A model generated the notes under the pieces. It was not told where the DNA came from. It searched no databases and saw nothing but the letters and a program-made list of their open reading frames with translations. Positions 54,160 through 62,916 of a stretch of DNA of 64,000 nucleotides are shown one piece after another. The DNA lies in assembly GCA_963677885.1 (NCBI GenBank), contig OY782500.1:5270001-5334000 (forward strand), written 5' to 3'. Position 1 is the stretch's first letter. The number at the start of each line of letters is the position of its first letter. The stretch comes from UBA1351 sp963677885. GTDB taxonomy: Bacteria > Bacillota > Clostridia > Lachnospirales > Vallitaleaceae. The position numbers and the translations under genes are program-made.

Positions 54160-54699
54160 ATGATGAAAAACATCTTCAGAGCCTTGATTATTTTGCTTGT
54201 GGCTATTCTATCGGCCACTTTGTTTCAAAGTCTGGCGATCAACAACGTTAGTCCCAATATAATCCTAATTACCATTGTATCTATTTCTGTTCTTCAAGGT
54301 AGGGAAGAAGGGATTATTTTTGCTGTTTTCTTCGGTTTGATCCATGATATCCTATATTTTGATGTAGTTGGCTTTCATGTGATTATTTATGTTGCAATCG
54401 CATATTTTACAGGCTACTTATACCGTAATTTTTACGCTGAAAGCGTTGTAATACCTCTTGCAGCCATAGGAGCCAGCAATCTGGTTTATAATATCATTAT
54501 ATTTTTAACCACCTACATGTTTAGAGGGTCTTTAAACATATTCTATTACTTCTATGCAATTATTTTGCCTGAAGTCACTTACACGGTTGTAGTTGCCGTA
54601 GTTTTATATAGACTCTACATTATATACAGTCATTTTATTATAGAATATGAAAAAGAGAAAAGAAAAGGAGATGATGAAATCTATGAAAGACGTCCTTAA
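54160..54699 (+). CDS. mreD: Rod shape-determining protein MreD
   Basis: 179 residues with about five or six membrane helices and the family's ILYFDVVGFHVI / YLYRNFYAESV type loops. ATG 54160 (or the adjacent 54163) starts right after mreC; the in-frame start at 54127 lies in mreC. It overlaps the penicillin-binding-protein gene. Confidence 0.88.
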   Translation: MMKNIFRALIILLVAILSATLFQSLAINNVSPNIILITIVSISVLQGREEGIIFAVFFGLIHDILYFDVVGFHVIIYVAIAYFTGYLYRNFYAESVVIPLAAIGASNLVYNIIIFLTTYMFRGSLNIFYYFYAIILPEVTYTVVVAVVLYRLYIIYSHFIIEYEKEKRKGDDEIYERRP

Positions 54700-57526
54700 A
54701 ATGATATTTTCCTTTTTAACCAATCGACTTTTTGTTATATTGGTTGTCTTAATATTGCTTTTTTCAATTCTCCTTGCTAGACTCTTTAATTTACAAATTA
54801 TTAATGGTGCCAAACTGGAAGAGGAATTTGATTTGTCCGTTCTAAGGGATATTGAAATCGAAGGACAGAGAGGTCTGATTTATGACCGCAACGGAACTCC
54901 CTTGGCAGTTAATCAAGTCGCTTATACGGTCCAATATGACAACAGTGTATATGTACCGGACCGTAATGTGCTTTTGCTTCGGTTGATTCGTATCCTTCAT
55001 GGAAATGGAGACCAACTTAGCATCGATTTCCCTGTTTTTATTAATGAAGACGGCAACTATGAATTTATCGACGTCAGTTACAGGGTTAATCGGTTAAAAC
55101 GTGATCTGTTCGAAGACCGTCAGACTGGTGAATTATCAGAAGAAGATGCCAACCTTAGCGAAGATGAAATCATGACTTATTTAGTTAAGGATTTCTTTAT
55201 TATCGAGGAAGACTTCATTGAAGAAAATCAGATCAGTAAGGAAGAACTTCTTGACCTGATTATTATTCGATATGCTCTTTGGGCCAAAGGATACTATAAG
55301 TTTATTCCACAAGAGATAGCCATAAATATTTCAGATGCATCCCTGGCAGAAATTAAAGAGAACAGAGAAGATTTACTGGGGGTTTCTATTGTGGAAGATC
55401 CCATTAGATACTATTTGTATCCAGAGTATACAGCCCATATCCTTGGATATACAGGTACTATAAGCGATAGTGCACTTGATGAATACAAGGCATACGGTTA
55501 TGACCAGAACGATGTTATCGGAAGGATTGGAATTGAGGAAGCCATGGAGCTATACTTACATTCAGTTGATGGAAGCCAAAGGGTGGAAGTCGATATTTAT
55601 GGTAGGACTCAGAAAGTTATTGAAGAAGTTGATCCTATACCGGGTAAAGATGTGTATCTGACTATTGACACAGAATTACAGAAGGCTACGCAAGACCTTC
55701 TGGTTAAGCAGCTCAACAACATCGTTAGTCAAAAGCTGGTCATGCACATACCTTCCTATGGTGAACAACGCCTACCGGAACTTAAAGATGTTTTTTATAA
55801 TCTGGTTGAAAATGAAACCCTTTCCATTCCGCTTTTAATGGAGGCAGGCGAAGATACCTATTCATCCAGTATAATCGAGGATTATGAGACCTATTATGCT
55901 GATAGGACTGCCGAGATTGAAGAACACTTGATTATATCCAATTTACTCCTTAATGAAGACTTGGCTAGATATCAAGACTATATTATAACCACCTTGGTCA
56001 ACGACAGAATTCTAAGCAAAGACCATAAACTTAGTAATGGGTATTTGGACTATACCAATGATAATATTTCTTTTAAAGGACTTCTCAATTACTATATAAA
56101 AGAAGATTATATTGATCTTACCAAAAAAGTTGAAAACGCCGACCTACTAAGTGACACGGAGCGATATGACTACCTAAGGGATCAGATTATCGTCGGTGAC
56201 TATTTCAATCGCTACGAATTTATTCAGAACATCATCCTTGAGATGATTGACTTTGAAAAATTGAATTATATTGATTTATCCATGTTGCTTATTGAACAGG
56301 GCATTGTTCAAGTGACGGAAGAAGAAATGGGAAATCTACAAACAGGGAGAACTGCGCCTCTTCAATTTATGAAAGCATTGATTGCTGAAATTAAACTAAC
56401 ACCACAGCAATTAGCCTTGGATCCATCTACGGCGGGAGCAGTCATTGTAGACGTAGACTCAGGTGATGTCTTGGCCCTTGTATCTTATCCGAGTTATGAT
56501 AACAACAAGATTGCCTCCTATGACTATTACCAGCAATTGCTTGAAGACCCGACAAAACCCCTGTACCCAACGGCTACCCAGGGTAAAACTGCTCCAGGAT
56601 CAACTTTTAAGATGCTTAGTGCGGTTGCTGGCCTGGAAGAGGGAGTTATTGATAAACATGATCATATTACCTGTACAGGTCATTATACTAAAGTATCTCC
56701 GAATGTAGCCTGCTGGATATCTGCCTACGGTGGCGCACATGGATCCATTAATGTAGTCACTGGTATTGCCGTATCCTGTAACTCGTTTTTTAATGAAGTG
56801 GGTTATCGCTTGGGAATCAACGAAGAAGGGGAGTATGATCCCCGATTAGGTGTTGAAACTTTACAAGAGTATGCGGCTATGTTTGGTCTGAATACAACAA
56901 CCGGTATTGAATTATCTGAGTCAAAACCATCAATTCCTGGAAATACAGAGACCGGTATTGTTAACCCTGTAACAGCAGCTATGGGGCAAGAGTACAATTC
57001 ATATACGCCTACCCAAATGGCAAGGTATATGGCTACAATAGCCAATGGGGGTACCCTCTATGAACTGACGCTGATCGACCGGATTTATAACGCTGATGGC
57101 AGTCTATATAAAGAACAGGAACCTACAGTCACACGAGTCAATGAATTCAAAGAAGGTACTATTGACACCGTCCATGAAGGAATGATAGAGGTAACCACTG
57201 GTGCTAGAGGAACTGCAAGAAGTTTTTATTATAATTTCCCAGTGCTGGTTGGCGGGAAAACCGGAACTGCACAGCAAGATTTAGAGAGAGCCTCTCATGC
57301 AGTTTTTGCCTCTTTTGCTCCTGCAGATGATCCGGAGATTGCTATCGTCGTTGTTTTGCCGTTCTCATATACAGCACCATTTTCATCTGGCTACATCGTT
57401 GGAACAGTTGCCAGGGATTTATATGGTATCTACTATGATATCTATAAGGAATTTGATGGATATGATTACAGGCAAGAGATGAATATTGATTATTATAATC
57501 CCTCTCTACTCAATGTGAATAATTAG
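54674..57526 (+). CDS. mrdA: Penicillin-binding protein 2 with long insertion
   Basis: 950 residues. An N-terminal membrane helix (~12-36), a dimerisation domain, then the transpeptidase domain with STFK (Ser643), SCN (Ser701) and KTG (862-864). Residues ~335-585 form a ~250-residue insert, acidic and helical, right before the transpeptidase core. A usual PBP2 is ~630-720 residues. It works with RodA in lateral wall synthesis. ATG 54674 follows AAAGGAG; ATG 54683 is an alternative. Confidence 0.92.
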   Translation: MKSMKDVLKMIFSFLTNRLFVILVVLILLFSILLARLFNLQIINGAKLEEEFDLSVLRDIEIEGQRGLIYDRNGTPLAVNQVAYTVQYDNSVYVPDRNVLLLRLIRILHGNGDQLSIDFPVFINEDGNYEFIDVSYRVNRLKRDLFEDRQTGELSEEDANLSEDEIMTYLVKDFFIIEEDFIEENQISKEELLDLIIIRYALWAKGYYKFIPQEIAINISDASLAEIKENREDLLGVSIVEDPIRYYLYPEYTAHILGYTGTISDSALDEYKAYGYDQNDVIGRIGIEEAMELYLHSVDGSQRVEVDIYGRTQKVIEEVDPIPGKDVYLTIDTELQKATQDLLVKQLNNIVSQKLVMHIPSYGEQRLPELKDVFYNLVENETLSIPLLMEAGEDTYSSSIIEDYETYYADRTAEIEEHLIISNLLLNEDLARYQDYIITTLVNDRILSKDHKLSNGYLDYTNDNISFKGLLNYYIKEDYIDLTKKVENADLLSDTERYDYLRDQIIVGDYFNRYEFIQNIILEMIDFEKLNYIDLSMLLIEQGIVQVTEEEMGNLQTGRTAPLQFMKALIAEIKLTPQQLALDPSTAGAVIVDVDSGDVLALVSYPSYDNNKIASYDYYQQLLEDPTKPLYPTATQGKTAPGSTFKMLSAVAGLEEGVIDKHDHITCTGHYTKVSPNVACWISAYGGAHGSINVVTGIAVSCNSFFNEVGYRLGINEEGEYDPRLGVETLQEYAAMFGLNTTTGIELSESKPSIPGNTETGIVNPVTAAMGQEYNSYTPTQMARYMATIANGGTLYELTLIDRIYNADGSLYKEQEPTVTRVNEFKEGTIDTVHEGMIEVTTGARGTARSFYYNFPVLVGGKTGTAQQDLERASHAVFASFAPADDPEIAIVVVLPFSYTAPFSSGYIVGTVARDLYGIYYDIYKEFDGYDYRQEMNIDYYNPSLLNVNN

Positions 57527-57591
57527 AGTGGGTTATGAGTCTAAAGACTATAAAATAAAGGAATCATAGACTGTCTCATTGCATAAAAATG

Positions 57592-57620
57592 TATACAAGG
57601 CCCTAACTTTTATGTATAAT
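57592..57620 (+). promoter_or_regulatory. minCDE promoter
   Basis: TATACA (57592-57597) and TATAAT (57615-57620) are 17 bp apart, 33 nt before minC. The upstream gap has no clear terminator for the mre/PBP2 unit. Confidence 0.5.
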
Positions 57621-57652
57621 ATGTAATAAGATGAGTGACAAAGAGGTATATA

Positions 57653-58480
57653 ATGAAAGACAGCATTTTGATTAAAGGCAATAGTCATGGTCTATCCGTA
57701 CATGTGAATGAGGATGCCTCATTTGACATCATAAAAAATGAATTAAAGGAAAAACTGAAAGCTGCGCGGAATTTCTTTGGTGCCAACAAAGTTACCTTAA
57801 CCTTTCAAGGTAAGGCATTAACATCACCTGAAACCGATGAGTTAGTCGAAGCTTTTAATACATGTTCTGATTTGGATATATTGTATGTTTCCGATGAGAA
57901 CGACCTTGCACTGGAGATGGAAAAGGTCATTGGAGATAAACTTCGAAGCCATGTGATTGAATCGATTACCCAGGAAGTAAGTGCCAGCAAGCAGGCGGAC
58001 ATTGACCGCCTATCAAAGGAACTAGAAAGTCTTAGAGAAGATAAGGAACGTCTTGAGCAACAGGTAGAGTCTTTAACAACCAACAAAGAACGCGCTTTAT
58101 CCTTACAGGAAGAAGACAAAGTAACCTTTCATCACTCAACATTAAGATCTGGCCAGCAGATTATTGTTAAACACAGTGTCATCATTATGGGTGATGTCAA
58201 TAATGGAGCCAGAATAGAGGCAGGTGGCAACGTTATTGTTTTAGGACGTCTAAAGGGAGTTGTTCATGCAGGACTTAAAGGCAGTGACAGCGCCTATATT
58301 ATTGCTCTTAACATGAATCCTGTCCAGCTAAGAATTAACGAAGCTTACGGACGGGCAGCAGATGACAACAGAGGTGAACAAACCAGTCCAGAACCTAAAA
58401 TTGCATTTATTGACGATGGACGAATAGCCATTGAAAAAATAGACAACAGAGTACTCAAAGAAATTAGAGAATTGAAATAA
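57653..58480 (+). CDS. minC: Septum site-determining protein MinC with coiled-coil linker
   Basis: 275 residues. An N-terminal MinC domain, a predicted coiled coil (~110-150, heptad-like SKELESLREDKERLEQQ), then the beta-helical C-terminal domain with HSVIIMGDVNNGARIEAGGN and VLGRLKGVVHAG. It inhibits FtsZ. The linker makes it longer than Bacillus MinC (~226). ATG 57653 follows AGAGG; GTG 57635 is the in-frame alternative. Confidence 0.93.
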   Translation: MKDSILIKGNSHGLSVHVNEDASFDIIKNELKEKLKAARNFFGANKVTLTFQGKALTSPETDELVEAFNTCSDLDILYVSDENDLALEMEKVIGDKLRSHVIESITQEVSASKQADIDRLSKELESLREDKERLEQQVESLTTNKERALSLQEEDKVTFHHSTLRSGQQIIVKHSVIIMGDVNNGARIEAGGNVIVLGRLKGVVHAGLKGSDSAYIIALNMNPVQLRINEAYGRAADDNRGEQTSPEPKIAFIDDGRIAIEKIDNRVLKEIRELK

Positions 58481-58491
58481 GGAGTGGCAAT

Positions 58492-59283
58492 ATGAGTGAA
58501 GTGATCGTAGTAACATCGGGAAAAGGTGGTGTAGGTAAAACCACAACAAGCGCCAACATCGGTACAGGACTTGCCATGCTTGACAAACGGGTTGTTCTAA
58601 TTGATGCAGATATAGGACTTCGTAATCTTGACGTCGTTATGGGGCTTGAGAATAGAATTGTTTATAATTTGATTGATGTCATCGAAGGCAACTGCAAGTT
58701 GAATCAAGGTTTGATTAAAGATAAGAAAAATCCTAATCTCTTCCTACTTCCAGCTGCCCAAACCAGAGATAAGGATGCTGTGTCTCCGGCTCAGATGATT
58801 GAACTTTGTAACAAGCTTAGAGAAGATTTTGATTATGTTATTATCGACTGTCCAGCAGGAATTGAACAAGGATTTAAAAATGCAATTGCCGCTGCTGACA
58901 GGGCTTTGGTAGTTACAACCCCTGAAGTGTCCGCCATTCGTGATGCAGATAGAATCATCGGTCTATTGGAAGCCAATGAAATATCCAATATCCGCTTGGT
59001 TGTTAACCGTTTAAGACCGGATATGGTAAAACGTGGAGATATGATGTCTATTGATGATGTTGTTGAAATCCTCGCCATAGACCTTATAGGTGTTATGCCG
59101 GATGATGAAAATATTGTTATCTCAACCAATACAGGTGAACCTATAGCAGCTAATGCAACCAGCTTGCCAGGCAAAGCCTATGCTAATATGTGCAAACGTA
59201 TCATGGGAGAACAGATAGACTACATTGACCTTGATCAACCATCAGGCTTATTTGGTAAAATCAAAAGTCTGATGGGTATGTAA
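58492..59283 (+). CDS. minD: Septum site-determining ATPase MinD
   Basis: 263 residues with the deviant Walker A GKGGVGKTT (Lys11, Lys16) and the IIDCPAGIEQGFKNA segment. The C terminus ends in an amphipathic GLFGKIKSLMGM membrane-targeting helix. It recruits MinC, and is turned over by MinE encoded just downstream. Confidence 0.97.
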   Translation: MSEVIVVTSGKGGVGKTTTSANIGTGLAMLDKRVVLIDADIGLRNLDVVMGLENRIVYNLIDVIEGNCKLNQGLIKDKKNPNLFLLPAAQTRDKDAVSPAQMIELCNKLREDFDYVIIDCPAGIEQGFKNAIAAADRALVVTTPEVSAIRDADRIIGLLEANEISNIRLVVNRLRPDMVKRGDMMSIDDVVEILAIDLIGVMPDDENIVISTNTGEPIAANATSLPGKAYANMCKRIMGEQIDYIDLDQPSGLFGKIKSLMGM

Positions 59284-59298
59284 AGGGGAGGTGTATTT

Positions 59299-59562
59299 AT
59301 GTTTTTCAGTAAGAAGCCCAAATCAAAATCAGTAGCTAAAGACCGTCTGAAATTGGTTCTTATTCATGACCGTGCCAATTGTAATACGGAGGTACTTGAG
59401 ATGATGAGAATGGATATCTTAAGAACAATTAGCAAATATATGGATTTTGATGAAAGTGAGCTGGAACTGAATATTGGATCAACCCGTTCCGATTCCGGTA
59501 ATGTTGTTCCTGCTTTAACAGCCAACATACCAATTCGTAATATTAAGAAGCCGAGAGCTTAA
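59299..59562 (+). CDS. minE: Cell division topological specificity factor MinE
   Basis: 87 residues. The DRLKLVLIHDRANCNTEVLEMM N-terminal anti-MinCD region is followed by the beta-rich C-terminal domain. Its presence means this organism can use Min oscillation, as in some Clostridia, rather than only the DivIVA/MinJ system of Bacillus. Confidence 0.93.
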   Translation: MFFSKKPKSKSVAKDRLKLVLIHDRANCNTEVLEMMRMDILRTISKYMDFDESELELNIGSTRSDSGNVVPALTANIPIRNIKKPRA

Positions 59563-59563
59563 T

Positions 59564-60691
59564 ATGTTTCGGCATTATAATTTCCGAAAATTTGATTATA
59601 TCAGTCCCCTTATTGTGACCTGCCTCTTCATATTTTCTTACTATGTCATAGGGAGTGCATCAAGAGCCAATCTTGAGGAGGGGACGTCCTCTTATGCAAC
59701 CAAACAATTATATGGCTTTATTATTGGCTTTGTCTTGATGCTGATTGTCTCCGTGATTGATTATCATATTGTTGGTAAACTAGTACCCTTGGTTTTTCTT
59801 ACCAACATTGGACTTTTGCTGGCGGTTTTTATTATTGGAATTGAGGTTAACGGTGCGACAAGATGGATACCAGTAGTTGCTGGATATACTATTCAGCCTT
59901 CTGAATTCGCCAAGTTTTTTATGGTTGTGGTGTTAGCAAAATACTTTGATAAGTTTGAAAAACGAATCAATAATATTTTCGTACTAATAGGTGCTGCAAT
60001 TCTAATGGGTGTGCCTGTTCTACTTATTGCAAAACAACCTGACTTGTCTACATCACTTGTTCTCATTTTTTTACTTGCAATGATGATATTTGGTGGTGGT
60101 ATTTCCTATAAGTATATTATTGCGGTTGCCCTCATTGCTGTCCCTCTGGCTACTGCATTATTGGCCTATATTCAGACAGATGACCAAATTTTACTGCAAG
60201 ACTATCAAAAAGAACGTATTTTAGCCATGATTAATCCTGAAGAATACGAGCAGTCGACCGCCCTTCAAACCCAAAAATCTGTCCAGGCTATTGGATCAGG
60301 TCAATTAGAGGGTAAAGGTTTATATCAAGGCAAACTTAACCAGTATAATTACCTGTCCGAATCACAGACAGACTTTATTTTTGCAATTATTGGAGAAGAG
60401 TTTGGATTTATAGGTTGTTCTGGCGTACTATTTTTGTTATTATTATTGTTGATAAGAGTTTTATATATTGCCAAGGATAGTCAAGATCTTATGGGACGAT
60501 TATTAGTAGTGGGTTTTGTAGGTATTGTTGCCTTTCACACTTTCATTAATGTTGGTGTAGCAACTGCCATCGTTCCCAATACAGGGCTGCCTTTGCCCTT
60601 TGTCAGTTCAGGTCTCAGCGCCTTATGGTCCAATATGCTGATGCTTGGAATGATACTTAATGTTAGCATGCAACGAAAAATTTCAATATAA
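59564..60691 (+). CDS. rodA: SEDS-family peptidoglycan polymerase (RodA/FtsW)
   Basis: 375 residues, about ten membrane helices. VNGATRWIPVVAGYTIQPSE, QPDLSTSLVL and the NVGVATAIVPNTGLPLPFVS loop are signatures. Placement beside minCDE and near PBP2 favours RodA, but FtsW cannot be excluded. It starts 1 nt after minE. Confidence 0.9.
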   Translation: MFRHYNFRKFDYISPLIVTCLFIFSYYVIGSASRANLEEGTSSYATKQLYGFIIGFVLMLIVSVIDYHIVGKLVPLVFLTNIGLLLAVFIIGIEVNGATRWIPVVAGYTIQPSEFAKFFMVVVLAKYFDKFEKRINNIFVLIGAAILMGVPVLLIAKQPDLSTSLVLIFLLAMMIFGGGISYKYIIAVALIAVPLATALLAYIQTDDQILLQDYQKERILAMINPEEYEQSTALQTQKSVQAIGSGQLEGKGLYQGKLNQYNYLSESQTDFIFAIIGEEFGFIGCSGVLFLLLLLLIRVLYIAKDSQDLMGRLLVVGFVGIVAFHTFINVGVATAIVPNTGLPLPFVSSGLSALWSNMLMLGMILNVSMQRKISI

Positions 60692-60702
60692 GGGGGTAAC
60701 TC

Positions 60703-61098
60703 ATGAACATCGGATTAGTAGCGCATGATACAAAAAAGAAATTAATGCAGAACTTCTGTATTGCATACCGTAACATTTTAAACAAACACGACTTATATGC
60801 AACAGGTACAACGGGACGCTTGATTGAGGAAGTGACCAATCTAAGTATTCATAAATACCTTGCCGGCCACCTTGGTGGTGTACAACAATTAGGATCACAA
60901 ATAGCTCACAACCAAGTGGATGTCATGATTTTCTTAAGAGATCCTGTTTCCAATCATAATCATGAGAATGATATGAGTTCTATTGTACGTCTATGCGATA
61001 TACACAACATACCGGTTGCCACAAACCTGGCGACAGCGGAGTTGTTGGTCAAGGCTTTGGAACGTGGGGACTTGGAGTGGCGAGATATTCTTCGCTAA
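60703..61098 (+). CDS. mgsA: Methylglyoxal synthase
   Basis: 131 residues. GLVAHDTKK, YATGTTGRL, GHLGGVQQLGSQI and the FLRDPVSNHNH segment are characteristic. It converts dihydroxyacetone phosphate to methylglyoxal, bypassing lower glycolysis at low phosphate. It is cotranscribed with rodA by spacing (11 nt). Confidence 0.94.
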   Translation: MNIGLVAHDTKKKLMQNFCIAYRNILNKHDLYATGTTGRLIEEVTNLSIHKYLAGHLGGVQQLGSQIAHNQVDVMIFLRDPVSNHNHENDMSSIVRLCDIHNIPVATNLATAELLVKALERGDLEWRDILR

Positions 61099-61114
61099 TG
61101 ACTCATGATAAGTG

Positions 61115-61150
61115 TAATAATGGGACTCGTTTAACGAGTCTTTTATTATG
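61115..61150 (+). terminator. mgsA terminator
   Basis: GACTCGT (61124-61130) pairs with ACGAGTC (61134-61140), followed by four T; an outer TAATAA/TTATTA helix extends it. It separates mgsA from the convergent gene. Confidence 0.75.
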
Positions 61151-61217
61151 TGTTTTTTTATCGGGATTACCTGTGAAAAAGAAGCTAAAAGCATGTCTGA
61201 AGAATATTTTAGGCATA

Positions 61218-61247
61218 TAAAAAAGCTGATACCGAGAGGTATCAGCT
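61218..61247 (-). terminator. Terminator of the minus-strand ATPase gene
   Basis: AGCTGATACC (61224-61233) and GGTATCAGCT (61238-61247) form a perfect 10-bp stem with a GAGA loop. On the minus strand the stem runs into a six-T run (the A-run at 61219-61224). It lies just beyond the gene's stop. Confidence 0.88.
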
Positions 61248-61276
61248 CTATATGTATTTCTAGGAAATTAAGCCAG

Positions 61277-61693
61277 TTAAACAGCAGCGAATTCTTCGAG
61301 GAAGGCAGGTAGTTCTTTATCTTGACAATTGAGGCTGGCAACCAGACGTACATTGAACTTGTCTGTGATAGCCTTAAGCTTGTTTATTAATTCATCAGAA
61401 TTACTTATTTGTTCTAAATGTGCCATTTTTAGAAGACCATCAACAAAAATGTAGGTAATGTCATTATCTTCAGATAGGATGCCGCACATAAATCCATAAA
61501 ATTCATGATAGTCGTCAATAGGGAATTCGGATATATTAATATAACGAATTTCATGTCTTAAATCATACATATGGCTGTTGTCACCATCAATGTAAACGAT
61601 GTTTCCTTTTGCTTCCTTAAGAACTTCATTAGCTCTTACAATTAAACGCTTTGTTTTTCCTTCACCTGTATCACCTGTGATTACTTTTATCAT
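61277..61693 (-). CDS. Small P-loop ATPase of unknown function
   Basis: 138 residues, the only clear minus-strand gene. Walker A GDTGEGKT lies at residues 7-14, then IVYIDGDNS and a Walker-B-like YIFVDGLLK, with two Cys none of which form a cluster. No DNA-binding or kinase-specific domain is visible; the fold is RecA-like. On the minus strand AAGGAGGA lies 7 nt before ATG 61693; an in-frame ATG at 61726 is less likely. It resembles small ATP-binding hypotheticals in Bacillota. Confidence 0.82.
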   Translation of the reverse strand: MIKVITGDTGEGKTKRLIVRANEVLKEAKGNIVYIDGDNSHMYDLRHEIRYINISEFPIDDYHEFYGFMCGILSEDNDITYIFVDGLLKMAHLEQISNSDELINKLKAITDKFNVRLVASLNCQDKELPAFLEEFAAV

Positions 61694-61715
61694 GGCAATC
61701 TCCTCCTTAATTGTA

Positions 61716-61743
61716 TTGACAAACAATGTTGGTATAATATAAT
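61716..61743 (+). promoter_or_regulatory. Promoter for the TIGR01212 gene
   Basis: A perfect TTGACA (61716-61721) and a TATAAT (61738-61743, with another at 61733-61738) are 16 bp apart on the + strand. It lies in the leader of the minus-strand gene, so the two transcripts overlap there. The stretch to the next gene is AT-rich with two long T-runs and shows nothing else. Confidence 0.7.
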
Positions 61744-61935
61744 ATTCTAGCTGAAAAATATATTTCCTTTATTTTTTTGCGTTTTTTTTGTACTTATTGC
61801 ATAAGTATTTTAAAGAATCATATAAAGCTTAATATATTTTGCCTATAGATAATCTTACATTTATCTTAAAGCTTTGGAAACCTATTTCAAAGGCATGTTA
61901 GATATGGTATGATAGGCAAAGAAAGAAGTGAAAGA

Positions 61936-62865
61936 ATGAATAATTACTATACATATAAAGAGTATCTGATGAATTTATATGGTGAGAAAACCTATAAGTT
62001 GCCCATTGCTATTCCTGTAACGTGTCCCAACAGAGATGGTCATCTAGGTCATAAAGGGTGTTATTTTTGTAGTGAAAAGGGTACAGGATTTGAGCATATT
62101 GGTGATCATATCTCTGTTGAAGACCAATTATTAAGCGCCAGAGATAAAGTCATTAAACGTTATAAAGCCAAAAAGTTTATCGGTTATTTTCAAAACTATA
62201 CAAATACATACCTTCCCAAAGAAAAGCTCCTTGGCTATTTAAAGGAGGCTGCTTCCTGCGACCTGGTAGGGTTGGATATTGCAACAAGACCTGACTGCCT
62301 ATCTGAGGACTATTTACAGACCATCAAGGATTTTTCTATGGAAACAGGTTTAAAGGTTACCTTTGAAATAGGTCTTCAAATTGCCAATGATCAAATTTTA
62401 TCAGCAGTCAACAGGGGACATACGGTGGAAGATTTTGTTGATAGTGTAAGGAAAATCAAAAAATCAGGATTTTCAGTATGTAGCCATTTGATCTTAAATT
62501 TACCGGATTCTACGATGGATGATGTCATAAAAACAGCCTGCATAATGAACGAACTTCAAGTTGACATTGTTAAACTTCATTCTCTATATATTGCTAAAGA
62601 CAGTGAATTTGGACGAATGTACCAGGCTGGAGAGCTGACCCTCGGCAGTGAAGAAGAATATGTTGATCGAGCCGTAAACTTTATTGGTTACTTGGATCCT
62701 GGTATTGCAATTTCAAGAATTGTATCCAGAATACCTGAAGATGACTCTTCCTTTTCGAACTGGGATTCATCCTGGTGGAAGATCTATAATGATATTAATC
62801 AGCGACTTGAAATATCCAACATAAAGCAAGGTTCCTTATTAAAGCCGAATGACAGTGACCAATAG
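61936..62865 (+). CDS. TIGR01212-family radical SAM protein
   Basis: 309 residues. The N-terminal YGEKTYKLPI, the cluster CPNRDGHLGHKGCYFC (Cys at CX~9CX2C) and GFSVCSHLILNLP are family features, with YFQNYTNTY and the IATRPDCLS segment. Its chemistry is unknown, often described as a putative YhcC-like protein. ATG 61936 has a weak GAAGTGAAAG site; in-frame ATG 61909 would add nine residues. Confidence 0.9.
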   Translation: MNNYYTYKEYLMNLYGEKTYKLPIAIPVTCPNRDGHLGHKGCYFCSEKGTGFEHIGDHISVEDQLLSARDKVIKRYKAKKFIGYFQNYTNTYLPKEKLLGYLKEAASCDLVGLDIATRPDCLSEDYLQTIKDFSMETGLKVTFEIGLQIANDQILSAVNRGHTVEDFVDSVRKIKKSGFSVCSHLILNLPDSTMDDVIKTACIMNELQVDIVKLHSLYIAKDSEFGRMYQAGELTLGSEEEYVDRAVNFIGYLDPGIAISRIVSRIPEDDSSFSNWDSSWWKIYNDINQRLEISNIKQGSLLKPNDSDQ

Positions 62866-62916
62866 AATACATGTCCCTCGGATTAGAAACCATTAATTAG
62901 ACAGAGGACGATTAGG

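Noticed and set aside
61141..61220. Small coding frame after mgsA ending near 61220
   Set aside because: No convincing ribosome site, and it runs into the terminator of the opposite gene.
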